DNA of 64,000 bases from Heterocephalus glaber (lineage: Eukaryota; Chordata; Mammalia; Rodentia; Bathyergidae), in NCBI RefSeq assembly GCF_000247695.1, contig NW_004624781.1, positions 9,013,522 through 9,077,521 of the forward strand. The letters are read 5' to 3'. The notes beneath the pieces were generated by a model that made no database searches, was not told the DNA's origin, and worked only from the letters and a program-made list of their open reading frames with translations. The stretch's first letter is position 1; every line of letters starts with the position of its first letter. The translations under genes and the position numbers were made by a program. Shown here piece after piece: positions 36,270 through 48,075 of this stretch.

Positions 36270-36845
36270 GTAATTTTTGACATAATTTCAAGAATTAGAA
36301 GCTGTAAGAATAATACAAAGAATTCTGGTATGTCTTTCACACTGATTACCTAGGTAGTAATGTTTTTGTTTGTTTGTTTGTTTTTGTTTTTTTCATAGCG
36401 GGGAGCGAACTTGGGTCCTTGCACTTGCCCAGCAGGCGTCAAAACCACTGACCTAAATCCCCGGCCCTAGGTATTAATGTTTTGCCATGTTTGCTTTAAC
36501 CTTCTGTGTATCTGCGTATACGTAGAGTTATAATTTTATTTCATTTTCCTAAACTGCTGTGTGTTATGTACAGACATTATTCCCATCTATCCTCAGAGTG
36601 TTTGTTCTCTAAAACCAAGAACATTTTCACATGTAATTACAGATAATTATCAAAATTAGGAAAATAACTTTAATATCTAGCATTATCTGATCTATAGACT
36701 TTAGAAATTGTCTCAATAAAGTCTTCTATAACAAAAGAAAGATTTGGGTCATGCATCACATTTAGTTGTCATGTCTCTTTCATGTTCTTTAACCTAGAGC
36801 AGTTCCTTGGTCTTTCTTTTTTTGTTTTTCATGATGGTTGAGATT

Positions 36846-36899
<54 letters not shown>

Positions 36900-37140
36900 A
36901 TCAAACTAGGGCTTTGGGCAAGCTAGGCAAGTGCTCTGCCACTAAGCCATCCTGACAATTTATCATTTCTGAAATGTCAGGACAGTAATTTTATAAGAGG
37001 TACCTCACATTGGCTTTTTTTGGTGCTTCCTTGTGGCTAGTTCATGTTGGACCAATTTGACAGGGGCATCCCAGGATGATAATGTGTCTGTCTCCATGTG
37101 TCACGAGGGAGGGTATGATGTCAATTTGTTCTGCTTTTAA
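36270..37140 (-). repeat. Old L1M 3'UTR relic with an ID element and (CT)n
   Basis: Plus-strand text reads as reversed L1M 3'UTR ('aacctagagcagttccttgg', 'ggtatgatgtcaatttgttc'). A reverse ID SINE at 36361-36466 has a partial duplication (taggta.taatgtttt). A (CT)n tract lies at 36848-36895, next to an ID remnant. Confidence 0.6.
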
Positions 37141-37144
37141 TGAT

Positions 37145-38540
37145 ACTAACATAGGTTACTTGGTTGGCTAGTTGACGTGTCTGGCTCCTCCCCTGGCCCA
37201 CAAGGCCCTCCTCAAGGTCAAGGAGGGACTCAGCCCAACTCATCCAGGTACCGGCACCTGAGTACCTGCAGATCCAAGGAGGAGGTGCAGGCACCTCCCG
37301 AGTGTCTGATCCATGGTTGCTTCTCCTTTAACAGGCACAGCAACCCTATAAAACACTGAGTGCACACGATGCCCACGTTACGTTACAAGCATGTACAGGG
37401 GAGGTTTGTGATTTGCCTGACGGTACTTGACTGGCAAGTGGCAGAACTAGTTTTAAATCCAGTCTGCCTGCCACTTCCCATAGCTCTAGGCCCTGGAGCC
37501 AGCAGTCCTAGCCAACAGTTCGGTTGCTATGAATGGATGTTAAAACAAAACAAAACAAACTAGAAAAAGCTAACACTAAGACCACCAGAAAACTTAACAC
37601 CTTCTTACATGAATGAGGATACTCTTCATTCATTTACCCTTCAACAAATGTTTTTGTACTATGTTCCAGACCGTGCTAAGGATAATACAGACATAATACT
37701 GAACAAACAGCTTACACGCTAGTGGAACTTCACAAATACCAGGAAATCTAACGAAGGTGGGTTAGACAATGACAAGTAGGCTGGTGGGACAGCAGCTCCA
37801 GGGTCATTCGGGTTCTCTGAGATTCTGTTTTCCCTTTGGGGCTGCAAGATATTTGCTTTCGTTTTAAGCAAGACAGCCTCAATGGAAACCAGGGGGACAT
37901 TTCTGTGATTGTCCCTTTGTAGGAGCAAAGAAAGTCTTCTTGGAATCATCCCAGTTGACCTCCCTTCCTCCTCGGTGGCCAGATCTATGTCATCACTTGG
38001 CAAGGGAAGGGACGGCCACATTGTCTTGGGCAACCTAGAGTCATCAGAAGAGGAAGAGCGTGAACAAAACTACATTATTTTAAGAAGGAAAGAGGAAAAG
38101 CCTGTAGAGTAGGCAACTGACAATATCTGTCAAACTTCCCATCTACTAATTTACCAAATATTTAGGGTCTGTGGCTTCTTAGAGACTCCGGCTTATACAA
38201 ATATAAATTTCCCTTGGTGCTATTCCTTGTATTCATTATATAAAGTTCTGCTTTTTCTTACTGTTAGGTCATATAAACTTTTGCCTTCCCTCCCTTCCTC
38301 TCTCCTTTTCTCTTCCTCTCTCTTGTCTCATTCCAGGAGCAGAGTCTTAGCTGGGGAGACTTAAACACATTTTGCAGCTGGCACTAAGATGGACAATGCC
38401 TCTAGCAGCAGGCCAGGCCCCAGAGGTGCTGGTCAGGCTTTTCCTTGGTGGGTCCGGAAGTGTCCTGGAGGATCCATGGCCAGGGAGCCTGGGGAGGGGA
38501 GGCTTAGCCCTGCCATGCACCACCAGGCACGGAAGCATTT
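37145..38540. other. Mostly unique sequence, nothing recognised
   Basis: Moderate GC and no intact repeat recognised, apart from a pyrimidine-rich stretch at 38280-38330. The 104-codon minus frame at 37719-38033 has no recognised family. Confidence 0.4.
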
Positions 38541-38748
38541 CTTTTACTTTTTTTTTTTTTTTTTCAGTACTAGGGATTGAACCCAGGCCTTTGCACAGAG
38601 CTACATCCCCGGCCCTTTTTTATTTTTTATTTGGAAAGAGGGTCTCAGTAGGTTGCTAAAGCTACTCAGGCTGGGCTCAAGTATGCCATCTTCTTGCCTT
38701 GGCCTCCCAGAATGCTAGTATTACAGTTTTGTGTCACATGCTCAGCTA
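38541..38748 (-). repeat. B1-ID dimer SINE
   Basis: Reverse: T-run, 'cagtactagggattgaaccc', linker, then B1 ('ggtctcagtaggttgctaaa' to 'tagtattacagttttgtgtc'). Confidence 0.75.
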
Positions 38749-39738
38749 CTTATGTTTTCGTTTATTTGGTAACACGGAGTACAAAGGAATTCTTAATTTC
38801 TTGTCTTCCTTCTAGGGGCTCAACTGAATGAACTGCCGAAAGTCAAAAGGAAGGCAACACACAAGAATTCCTTTATAGACCTTGATACCACTTTTGCAGA
38901 AATGCAAAGATACCTGACTTCTGCGACTTTTCTAGATGTTTTCTAGATGGCAGCACTAGCTCCTAGGCTTTCCAATGGTGTCACTCTGTGGCAGGACACG
39001 GAAGTACTTCCTGGGTGCTACTGTGAATGCCATAACACAGCCGAAGCCATGCGCCCAAGCCACATGGCACATGCCTGGCCACACCTGTCACACCCTCAGC
39101 CTGGCCTACTGTGGCTGAGGGTGGACTGGGTCGCAGAGCTGGAACAAGTCACTCCCCGAGTGTTGCGGGAGGTGTGGGTTCCACACCACCATGAGGAACC
39201 GCACCGGCTGCCACCTTCTCGTGTGAAGAGTCAATGTCCAGACCAGCCAGGGTCCAGGGACTCCCTGCTGTGTCCCTGTGATCATCTGCCCTAAGGTGAA
39301 ACTTTGAGATAAAGGGAGGCTGTGCCCACCTTGATGGGCCCTACACTCTGGCAGCCTCTACACAACATCCTTGTCCTGCTTGCCAGCGAAACTCTGGAGA
39401 TGGGAAGATGCTGGGTTTCCAAAAGCTGCTTGTATAAGAAGGTGTTTTTTGGAGACTGTGAAGGTGCTGGCAAAAGACACCTTTGCAAAAGCAAGAGGTC
39501 TTTATCAGTGATTTATTAAACCCTTCTGAGAGACTGACAGCAACTAATCCACAAATATTTACAGAGCACTTAGCACGTGCCAGATACATGCTTTGGCAAA
39601 CATCACTGAATGAGATAGGCAGGGTCCCTCATTGTCTAGTGGGAAATTTGGTGATGAGAGTAACTATTCTTAATCCATTTATTCATTTATTTAATTGATA
39701 ACAAAATGGCATATAAACATAAAAATAAAAATAATTGG

Positions 39739-39837
39739 TCCAAGGATTTAGCTTAGTGGTTCTGCCCCCTGCCTCGCAAGCTCAAGGTCCCGAGTTTGAT
39801 CCCTGGTACCAAAAACAAAAACAAAAATAAAAATAAT
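39739..39837 (+). repeat. ID-type SINE (GGTACC subfamily)
   Basis: 'ggtccaaggatttagcttag' to GGTACC and a CAAAAA tail. The flanks share 'aaaaataaaaataat'. Confidence 0.9.
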
Positions 39838-39839
39838 GT

Positions 39840-42095
39840 AAAACATAACAGGTTGCCTCTGAAACACCATAGCCATTTTTATTTCAGTACCTTCTAGCTC
39901 TTGTACATGTGTATAACATTATTGCAGAGCTATAATTATAATACATATGTTATCCTGAAATTTGTTATATTTTATTCATCATAAACACTTCAATGTTGCT
40001 ACTTAATCTTCATAAGTATCCTTTACAGCTGTGTAAGAGGCAAATGTGTGGCTGTGTTAAAATCTGTGTAGCAATTTTCTTAAGCCTAGTAGGTTTTTTT
40101 GTTATAATAGATATTGCTGATGTGTTATGCAGATTTTTATTGCACTACTTCTCAAAAATCATGAATACAGTTCTTCCTAGGTGTTGTCATATTGCTTCTC
40201 GGAAGAACTATTAAGAATTTACAATGCTACCAATATTGTATCAGTGAGATACTTTTGTTGCAGCATTGGGGGTCCTGAATATGGTTGCTTTAAAACATTT
40301 TTGAAAATTAATATTCTCTGATCAGGTTCCAAAATTTGCTTTCATCTGTATTTCTTTGGATAACAGTAGCTGGGTTCTTTCTTTAACATACAATGTTTAT
40401 AATTGCTCTGGCATAAAATGTCTGTTTATATTCTGGTGAAAAATATGAATGAGTCCCTTGTTGGATGTCTTTCCTTAAAAGACAGAAAAGCAATAGAAAA
40501 TGGCACTATTATAGCTCAGAAGTTCAGAATGGTATTTACTGTATTATCCATTGGGTTAACTACTCCTTCTGGAATCGTCTTAAGGAATCTCTGCCATCCC
40601 AGGATCTGGAGTACAAGTCTATTCTGCTGCCCAGAGCTGCTAAGAGAGAAAAGCGGTTCCATTACGCCTGTGGTATGCTAAACTCAGCAGTGGAAATGAC
40701 ATGTATTTCCCAGTGCGTATGAGAAATTTGGACATCAGCTTAGGTTATAAAAATGCAAATGAAGATGATGTGATTAAAGAGTTCATTTGTTTCCTGCTGA
40801 CTCTGAAGAATGCGGAGTGTCCTTGTGCATTTCCACTGGAAGGGTCCTGCCCCAAGAAAGGAAGTGACTCCAGAAGCTCACGGGTGAGCTAGAGGAGGGT
40901 TAGAACCCCTGGCTCTAGATTCCCCTGTATCTTTGATCTATCCAAATGTGCATCAGTCTGCAATTCTCCCTTTCCTGGCTTCCTCTCCTCCCCATCCCTC
41001 CTACCCCGACTCCAAGCTTAGCCTCCTCCCAGCCTGCATGATCACAGAGCACAGCTCTGGAAGCGTTTCTGGCTTGGTAGTCAGTTTTCTTTTCCTAGAT
41101 TTCCTCCAATAAGACCTCTGGGCCTTTCCTCAGGCAATAGTAGTACCACACTAGGTCTGTCCACTAGCTAGAATCTTTTTGCTAGTGCACAAGTGTCTCT
41201 TGAAAGAAGATTGCACTTTAGAAACCAAGCCTAGGAAGGGTGGAAGATGTTGATTGTCAGCAAGGCTGTTTGGCTTAATGTCTCATTACGGTTTTCTGGA
41301 ATGATCAGATGAGAAGGGAACTAACATTCGGTTAACACACTTGGTTAGGCAGTAGGCACTACCTAGCTTAATTTCTTAACTCATGGAGTGACAGATTTGG
41401 AAATAGAAATTCCAGTTAATTAATCAGCTCCCATGGCTCTGATGTCATTATCCCCATTGTTCTGGAATGGCTCTGTGAGCACAAAGGAGAAAGGCTGCAC
41501 TCAGGGATGATTGCATAGCGCAGGTTCTAGGGAAAAGTTAAGACAGCTGAGATTAAGTTGTTTACATGAGCAGGTACTAGTGGATATTGGAAAGGAGAGG
41601 AACCTTGTGTACCTTTGATTGCTTACATTCGTGTTTGGGTAAATAAAGGTGAGATGCGCTAGACTGGGGGCTCCTCTGCCTACCAGAGGCAAGCGCCCCC
41701 AGCTGCCTGAATGTTAAACTGATTCCATGTCTCTTTGTCATTTGTCCTCATTCATCACCAGGTCGAGAAGAACAAAGTAGTGGGTCTAGGTCCTCCAGAA
41801 GTGGCACCTGGGTGGGGAAAGATCGGAGGAGTGGGCTGGCTACCCAAAGGGGGTTTCCTGGGCAGGAGGGACCTGAGACAGCGAAGGTGGGCCTCGTGGG
41901 TCAGCTACAGTTGGCACCTGAGCAGAGACTTGAGTGGCTCGGCTACAAGCTTTCAAACTCTTCTATGTGCCCATTGAGAATAGCTGCTCTCTACTGGGCT
42001 CTCTGCAGGACTTGTGGGCCAGTGTGCCACCCCACAGATGTTTTAGTCTGGACAAGTGCCGACACCCTTATAGGTGCAGTAGGAGGTAGAAATCC
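39840..42095. other. Mostly unique or very old repeat sequence
   Basis: 39840-40450 is AT-rich and looks like a decayed LINE. 40450-42095 holds no recognised gene or young repeat. Confidence 0.4.
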
Positions 42096-42099
42096 ATAT

Positions 42100-42215
42100 A
42101 AAGCCCAGCATGGTGGTATGTGCCTGTAGACCCAGCTACTTGTGGGCCTGAGGCAGGAGGATTGCTTGGGCCCAGAAGTTCAAGGGTCAACCTGGGCAAC
42201 ATAGCAATACCCAAC
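42100..42215 (+). repeat. B1-type SINE
   Basis: 'agcccagcatggtggtatgt', 'gcctgtagacccagctactt', 'gggcaacatagcaatac'. Confidence 0.75.
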
Positions 42216-42531
42216 CCACACAAGACCATAGCAGTGGCAAAGCTAAAGAAAATAGGGAAAACAGCATCTGGAAAAATTCCTTAAGGAGGAAATAGAAGTC
42301 TAAAGATTGGGACAAAGAGAGTATAACTCAAGATCAGAGAAGCAAGAGAAGCTTGGCGGTTGGGATACAAGGGCACAGGCTGACCCCACCCCAGGAAGGA
42401 TGCAGAGGATGCTGAACTCCCTGTGACTTGGTTTCTTTCTCTCCACAATAGGCATACTACCTCTGGCTACTTCTCAGAGGGCTTAAGGGAACTGATATGA
42501 CAATGTTTTTACAAACTGCGCAAACCTATGC

Positions 42532-42747
42532 CAGTGGTGGCGAATCCATGGAGTGTGAGCCACAATGGGCTGTTTGTTCATTGAAAGCTCAGGGTGTGTG
42601 TGTGTGTGTGTGTATGATGTATGAGTTGTTTTTTCTAAACTAAAACCGCAGTATTCAGGTTTAACTGCAGTGTTGGCACTTTGTAATAAGTAAGTGTGTT
42701 TTGGGGTGCAGTTTGGGCACTCGGTCTCTAAGAGGTTCACCAGCATC
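42532..42747 (+). mobile_element. hAT-like MITE, longer copy
   Basis: Left end cagtggtggcgaatcc; right end 'ctctaagaggttcaccagca'. Flanked by an 8-bp duplication with one mismatch (acctatgc / ccctatgc), the length expected of hAT elements. It carries a (GT)n at about 42593-42613 and 'gtttgggcactcggtctcta' near the right end. It shares its ends and 'gggctgtttg' core with the copy at 7891-7958. Non-autonomous. Confidence 0.65.
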
Positions 42748-43019
42748 CCCTATGCAAATGTCACAGAAGGATTAACAGATTCAGCAGTAAATTCTAATTC
42801 ATTATCATCCAGAATTTCTGCTACTCAGCTTGTTCTTGGCTGTGTTTCATGGACAAGGCGGGAGCCCATTAAGGTTCCAGTTAAAGCCTGTGCAGAGCAA
42901 GCCTGCTGGGGTGGTGTCCAGCTCTCTGACCCTCACACCAACTGGCCCGGATTTCAGCGGCACAGAAAAAAACCCTCCGATAGTGGTCAGCCCACCCTCT
43001 GAAAAATCCAGCTCATACT

Positions 43020-44120
43020 CTTAAAAAAATGTTTTTGCTTTAAAAAGTTCATTCATTAAAGAATATATGTAACATGTAAGTATAAACAATACAATAAAAC
43101 ACACCACCTACTAAACTTCAGAAAAAATATTACTACTGCCTGAAAATGCCTATTTATCTTTCCCTGATGCATTTCCTTTACTGGGCTATCCTCAATTTTG
43201 TACTCATTTCTCTTGCTTTTTCAAAGGAGCTTCAGCACATATATTACCCTTAAGCAATATGTTATTTAGTCTTTTCTGTCCCTGAACTGTTATAAAGAGA
43301 ATCATATTGTCAGTGTTCTTCTACAGCTTGCTGTTTTGCATCTGCAATTTCCCTGTGAGGGTGGGTGCAGCTGTAGTTCATTCATTTCACAGCTGTGGGA
43401 ATGAACTATAATTCATTCACCCACCCTACAGTGAATGGACATCCCGGGTTATTTCCAGTTTGGGATCGTTATAAACAATGCTTGTTTATGTGTCTGACTG
43501 CCTATACATGAGTTAATATTTATCAAGAAGTGGAATTTCTGGGTCATAAGGTAGGCATATCTTTAATTTTATCAGATAAGAGCAGACTGTTTGAAGTGGT
43601 TGTACCAATTAATGTTCCCACCAGCAGTAAGAATTTCTATTGGTCTATCCCTGCCCTGACTTGGTATCATCTTTTTATATTTTCTGCCTACCCAGTGGCT
43701 GTGGATTTGTATTTTGGTTTTAGTTTGCATTTCCTTTATTACTAAGAAAGTTGAGCATCTTTGCACATGTTTGTTTGGCCTTTTGTGTCGCTTCATTTCT
43801 GAAATGCCTGTTTATGTCCTTTCTCCACAGAAAAAAATCAAGGTGTTCATTCTTGTCTTACCGATTTTTAGCTCTTCATAGGTTCTAGATACCAATTCTT
43901 TGCCAATTGTATGCATTACAATGATCTTCCAGTCTGGCTTGTCTCCTCATCATCTGCTATCTTTCTTTTCTTTTCCTTTCTTTTTTTTTTTTAATGAACA
44001 GAAGTTCTTAATTTTAGTGCTGTTGATTCAATTTTTGCTTTCACCTTTGGTGGTTTAAGAAATGAATTTTTTTTTTTAACCTGAGGTCCTAAAGATTGTT
44101 CCCTGGATTTTCTTCCAAAG
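43020..44120 (-). repeat. Old L1M ORF2/3' relic, antisense
   Basis: Reads as reversed L1 ORF2: 'gaatggacatcccgggttat', 'aattaatgttcccaccagca', 'tttgcatttcctttattact', 'atgaacagaagttcttaatt'. Many stops. Confidence 0.7.
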
Positions 44121-44239
44121 TTTAAAAATTCCAAATGCCTTTCTTAGGACTCTTCTGTCGGCTGGGCTCTTGAATCTTTCCACAAAATGCTCCTGGAGCC
44201 CGAGATGATTTCTATTGTAGCTGGGCTGCTTTTCACACA

Positions 44240-44470
44240 GACGGCTTTGGGCTGCGCCCCCCACCAAAGAGTCTGTTCAGAGGGCGGCAGTCCGGGGCCG
44301 CATGTCCCCGGCTCCGCGACGCCCGCGGGCCGCTAGGCGGCGCCCTCGCACCGCACCAAGTTCCTGGGCACCGCTCCTGCCCTCGACTCGCTGCAACCAC
44401 AAGTGCGTCCAGGCCGGTCCTACCGGCTCTCAGTCTCAGTAGCCGCATCTTGCCACCTGCCACTGTCGCG
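44240..44470 (-). other. Isolated CpG-rich block, possible retrocopy or cryptic promoter
   Basis: About 230 bp with very high CpG density lies inside an L1/SINE-rich AT background. On the minus strand an ATG at about 44448 in a fair context (GGCAAGATGC) opens a short Arg/Gly-rich frame. A second frame (44076-44267) overlaps its end. I recognise neither. The GC-rich 5' end grading into an AT-rich 3' side (minus strand) would suit a retrocopy of a CpG-island mRNA, but no clear poly(A) or target duplication was found. An orphan CpG-island promoter is the alternative. Confidence 0.35.
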
Positions 44471-44610
44471 TTCTTCTAGCCCTTTCAAACACGCCCTCCC
44501 TCCTCTTGTTGTCTCCTTTTGGGAATCCTCCTGACTCCTTGTCTTTTGGTTTAAACCTCCCCCATGCCACTGGGGCAGCGAATGCAGGCTCCTGAAAACA
44601 TCAAAGCGCT

Positions 44611-44688
44611 AGGGCCAGGGATTTAGCTCAGTGGTGCCGCCGCCTGCCTCGAAAGCGCAAGGTCCCTAGTCCCCGTACCAAAAAAAGA
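44611..44688 (+). repeat. ID-type SINE (GGTACC subfamily)
   Basis: 'gggccagggatttagctcag' with 'tgccgccgcctgcctcgaaa', B-box partly deleted, A tail, short flank repeat atcaaag. Confidence 0.88.
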
Positions 44689-44869
44689 GATCAAAGGGCC
44701 AGGAACCAAGAAGGGCCAGACATATCTAAAGGAAAGATTGGATGGAGTGTTTGAATTTCCATCGCCTCGTTTCCTTTTACCTCCTTTTTCCTGTGTGTAA
44801 GAAACACAGAGGTAGACGTTCTGGTGATAGGGAGGGGGACAAAACACGATCAGGATACAGACACACAAA

Positions 44870-45025
44870 GCTGGGAGTGGTAGACATGCCTGTAATCCTA
44901 GCACTCCAGAGGCTGAGGCGGGACAATGGCTGTGAGTGTGGGGCCAGCTGTGGGGGCAGCCTGAACTACAGAGCAAGATTTCATATACATACATATAATA
45001 TATAATATATATATATTATACATAT
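44870..45025 (+). repeat. B1-type SINE with (TA)n tail
   Basis: 'ctgggagtggtagacatgcc', 'ggctgaggcgggacaatggc', then AT repeats at 44985-45025. Confidence 0.7.
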
Positions 45026-46069
45026 GTTATGAAGCCCGAGTGAAGTGACAGAAGACCGAGGCTGGGAGGGCAGGTCCTGGAGCCCTGGAGGGTGCCACTG
45101 AGCTGGCCACAGTGGTCCCCACCACACAGGAAATTTTCTAGATTGGTGGGCCAAGCCTGCGGCAGAGGGGAACACAATTCCTCCCTTGCTGTCCACCCGG
45201 CCGGCTGTTACCTGAGCCCTGCAGGGGAATTCATGAAGCCTGATTCTACACACTAAGCAAATACTGTATTTCAGGAGGGTAGGTGTTACTGGGTCTTGTG
45301 CTGTGCTGGGTGCTGTGAAAGTTATGCTAGTCAGGAGAGTCCAGGGGTCAGGAGAAAAAATTTTTTTCTTTAAAGGGCCAAATAATATTTTAAACAAGCA
45401 TGCTATGGTACAGCAGGCGCTGTTGCTAGTTATATCTTTCTCTGCAGGTGAATCTCATTCTCACATCACCAGTGCCTAAGAGCTGGGTACCCACGAGTCT
45501 GTCCACAGGAGCTGAGCCCACCAGTCCCAGGTATATCAGGCTCTGTTGGCCACTGAGCAAATGATAGATCCCTTGTGGTCTCTGGGTGCACATGTAATTC
45601 CAGTAATTTCCAGAAGGCAGTCCTAGCAACTCCCGGAGTGAATACTGACACCAGAAAAGCACACAGCTGCCCGCTGGCTTGAGCCACAGAACTGTGGGAG
45701 GGCCAGGAACTGGGTGTAACACAGCGGGAGCACATGCAGATGTGATTTCTCATTTCAGACAGGAAGTCCAAACCCAGAAAGAGGAAGGCATTTGCTTGAG
45801 GCCACACAGTGTACTAGCCCAGGTTGGGACTTGAACTTGGGTCTCCAGGCCCAGTCACAGGCCCTTATACAATGGGATTTCCTGGATTTGGGTAAAATGT
45901 CTCTCTTGCCTATTCATCTGCATCTGCACACCCAGCTGTGGTTTGGGTTAAAGTTGATTGAATCACCTCCACTTCCCGTCTCTGCAGTTTTGTGGCTCTC
46001 TCTCTCTCTGGGTCTTTCTGACTAAATTCTGTTCTTGTTTAAATCCAATATGGTATTAAAATAGTCTCT

Positions 46070-46955
46070 GAAAACAATCTGGAAGTTGCTCAACAAGTCC
46101 CATGCACAGTTTCCATATGACCCAGCAATTCTACTGGGCGTATGCTAAAGAGAACTCAAAGTACATGTCCCACACAAACTTGTACTCAAATGTTGAGCAG
46201 AATTATCCATAATAATTAAAAAGCAGATACAATCCAAATGTCCATCAACTGAACAATGGCTACTCAACATGTGCTTTATTTGTATGATGGAACATTACTT
46301 GGCAATAAAAAGGAAAGTTGTACTGATAGCTACTGGAACATGGGTGAACTTTGAAAACATGCTAAGCAGAAGAGGGCCCTGTAGGGAGCTGCTGTGAGAT
46401 ATTTCAAAGCCCGAGTGTCAGAGAGCATCTCAGGACACACTCCTGTCATTTAGTGCAAGTGCACGATGGGGCTTCCTTATAATGAATCAGCATAGACAAC
46501 CACACATGTGCCACATGGCTTGCAAGTTTGCACAGAATGTTTTGTTTTACTTACTATGTTTTAGTAAGCTGATAAAAACTACTATAAGTGCTTTCTTGGA
46601 AAATAAAGCTGGTTCCTGCTTTGTAATGTCTGCTCCACCTGTGTTCTTTTCTTTGGGAACCTTGCCTGAGCAGGCCTCCCTTCAGCCCACCAGCCCTGAC
46701 AAGCCCTCACCAAAGCCCACCTGTCATATGATTCCATTTATATGAAATTTTCAGAGTAGGAAAATTCATAGAGGCAAAAGTAGAGTTTCTAGAGACTCAG
46801 GTGTATGGGAGGTAATGGGTGTAGGGTTTCTTTACTGTGTGATGAAAATGTGCCAGAACACACTGGTGGTGATCATTGCACTGCTCTGTGAATATACAAG
46901 AAAACACCAAATTGCACACTTTAAAAGGATGCATTTTATGGTATATAAATTATAT
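46070..46955 (+). repeat. L1M LINE 3' end, split by an LTR
   Basis: 46075-46375 is distal L1M ('ctggaagttgctcaacaagt', 'atgacccagcaattctactg', 'ccaaatgtccatcaactgaa'). 46728-46955 is its 3'UTR ('atatgattccatttatatga', 'ggtgatcattgcactgctct', 'tatggtatataaattatat'). Confidence 0.85.
46380..46720 (+). mobile_element. Solo LTR, ERV2/ERVK-like
   Basis: It begins TGTAGGGAGCTGCTGTGAG, reminiscent of rodent IAP-type LTRs. It has a poly-A signal region ('gaaaataaagctggttcctg') followed by a GT/CT-rich stretch. It sits inside the L1M. The 3' boundary and target duplication are not clear. Confidence 0.5.
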
Positions 46956-47547
46956 TGTAGGGACAGGGGGCCCCTGCAGATAGGGAAAAGATAGGATGAA
47001 GGCCTCATTGAGCTTCATTAAATTAATAGAAAATCCTTCCAGGGGAACTTCTGCCCCTACAGACTAGCAATTAGACAAAGAGAAAGAATGAGGAAGAAAC
47101 TCAGGACCAAAAAGGTCCCAGACAGTGAGATTAACATGAGAATCACACACTTCCTCTCTACTTAATCCTTAAACCTAAACTAAGGCCCACATCCATAATC
47201 TTACCCTCTATGAAGGACAGGGAGAAATCAGGGCCAGAAGAAATCCAAGGTTAGGATAAAAGACAGCCAGGGACCCAGTCAGATTCCTGAAGCCTACATG
47301 GGGAGAAGGGGCCCAGTAAAAAGGAGCACAGATAAGAGTCCTCGAGTTTCCTCCTGACTCATCCAGAGTGGCTGTCTGCCATCTCTCTCTTCCTCCTTCC
47401 CCCCACCTTCAAATAAATCAATTTCTTTTTTAAACTCTGCTTTTTTAGTTCTTTTACTGCTGCTGGCTTTAGGATGACCAGAGGCTGTGTGTTCCAGCAG
47501 AGCAGTCTGATGGCATAACGTGGTGTACACCCTTCCCAGCTGTTACA
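46956..47547 (+). mobile_element. Solo LTR, ERV1-like, with 4-bp target duplication
   Basis: It starts TGTAGGGACAGGGGG and ends CAGCTGTTACA, with TG...CA termini. It is flanked by atat on both sides (46952-46955 and 47548-47551), the 4-bp length typical of ERV1 integration. A poly-A signal (aataaatcaatttc) lies near 47412. It landed in the tail of the L1M, whose text resumes after it. There is no internal viral sequence, so it is a recombined solo LTR. Confidence 0.75.
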
Positions 47548-47819
47548 ATATCTTTTAAAAAGATGGTCTCTGGTTAAAACCCTAGGAAAAAAATGAAATA
47601 GAAGAAAATCTGTAATGAGAAAAGCATTGTAAGGTGAAGATGTAAACTAGAGCCTAGGAGAACAAGTGTAAGCAGGACCTCCTCTCTGAAAGGTAGTGTG
47701 GAAGGGCCATGGGGTCTGCCTTAAAAGCTGCTACTAAGTTAGTGACTACAATCCCATCACCTCTACCAACAGGGCTAGTACAGTTAGAAACAAAGGAGCT
47801 GAGTCTCTCCCGTCCCTTT

Positions 47820-48075
47820 GTTCAACTGTAAACACCACACCATCCTAATGATTATCCAGCTTCCATAATCCTGTGAGCCACCTCCTTTCTCTCCATTCAA
47901 TCATAAACCAAACACCACCCTAATGATTACCCAGGCTTAAATTTAGGACCATCCTGATGATGGTCCAGGTTTAAATTTAGGAGGTCATGCTGACATCAGA
48001 GAGAGTGACAGTGGGAGGAGGCACCTTGGATCAGTGGTTTCTGACCCTATAAATACTGGAAGCCTGAGCTAAACA
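47820..48075 (+). repeat. Degenerate tandem units with a TATA-like box; possible LTR fragment
   Basis: Three diverged units of the form 'caccctaatgattacccagg...taaatttagg' at 47828, 47902 and 47948. They are followed by a TATAAATA motif near 48050. Such direct repeats ahead of a TATA box resemble an LTR U3 region. The family is not recognised. Confidence 0.3.

Noticed and set aside
44068..44078. T-run taken as poly(A) of a reverse retrocopy covering the CpG-rich block
   Set aside because: The text on both sides of the T-run matches the antisense L1 relic, so the run is internal to L1 and does not mark a retrocopy end.
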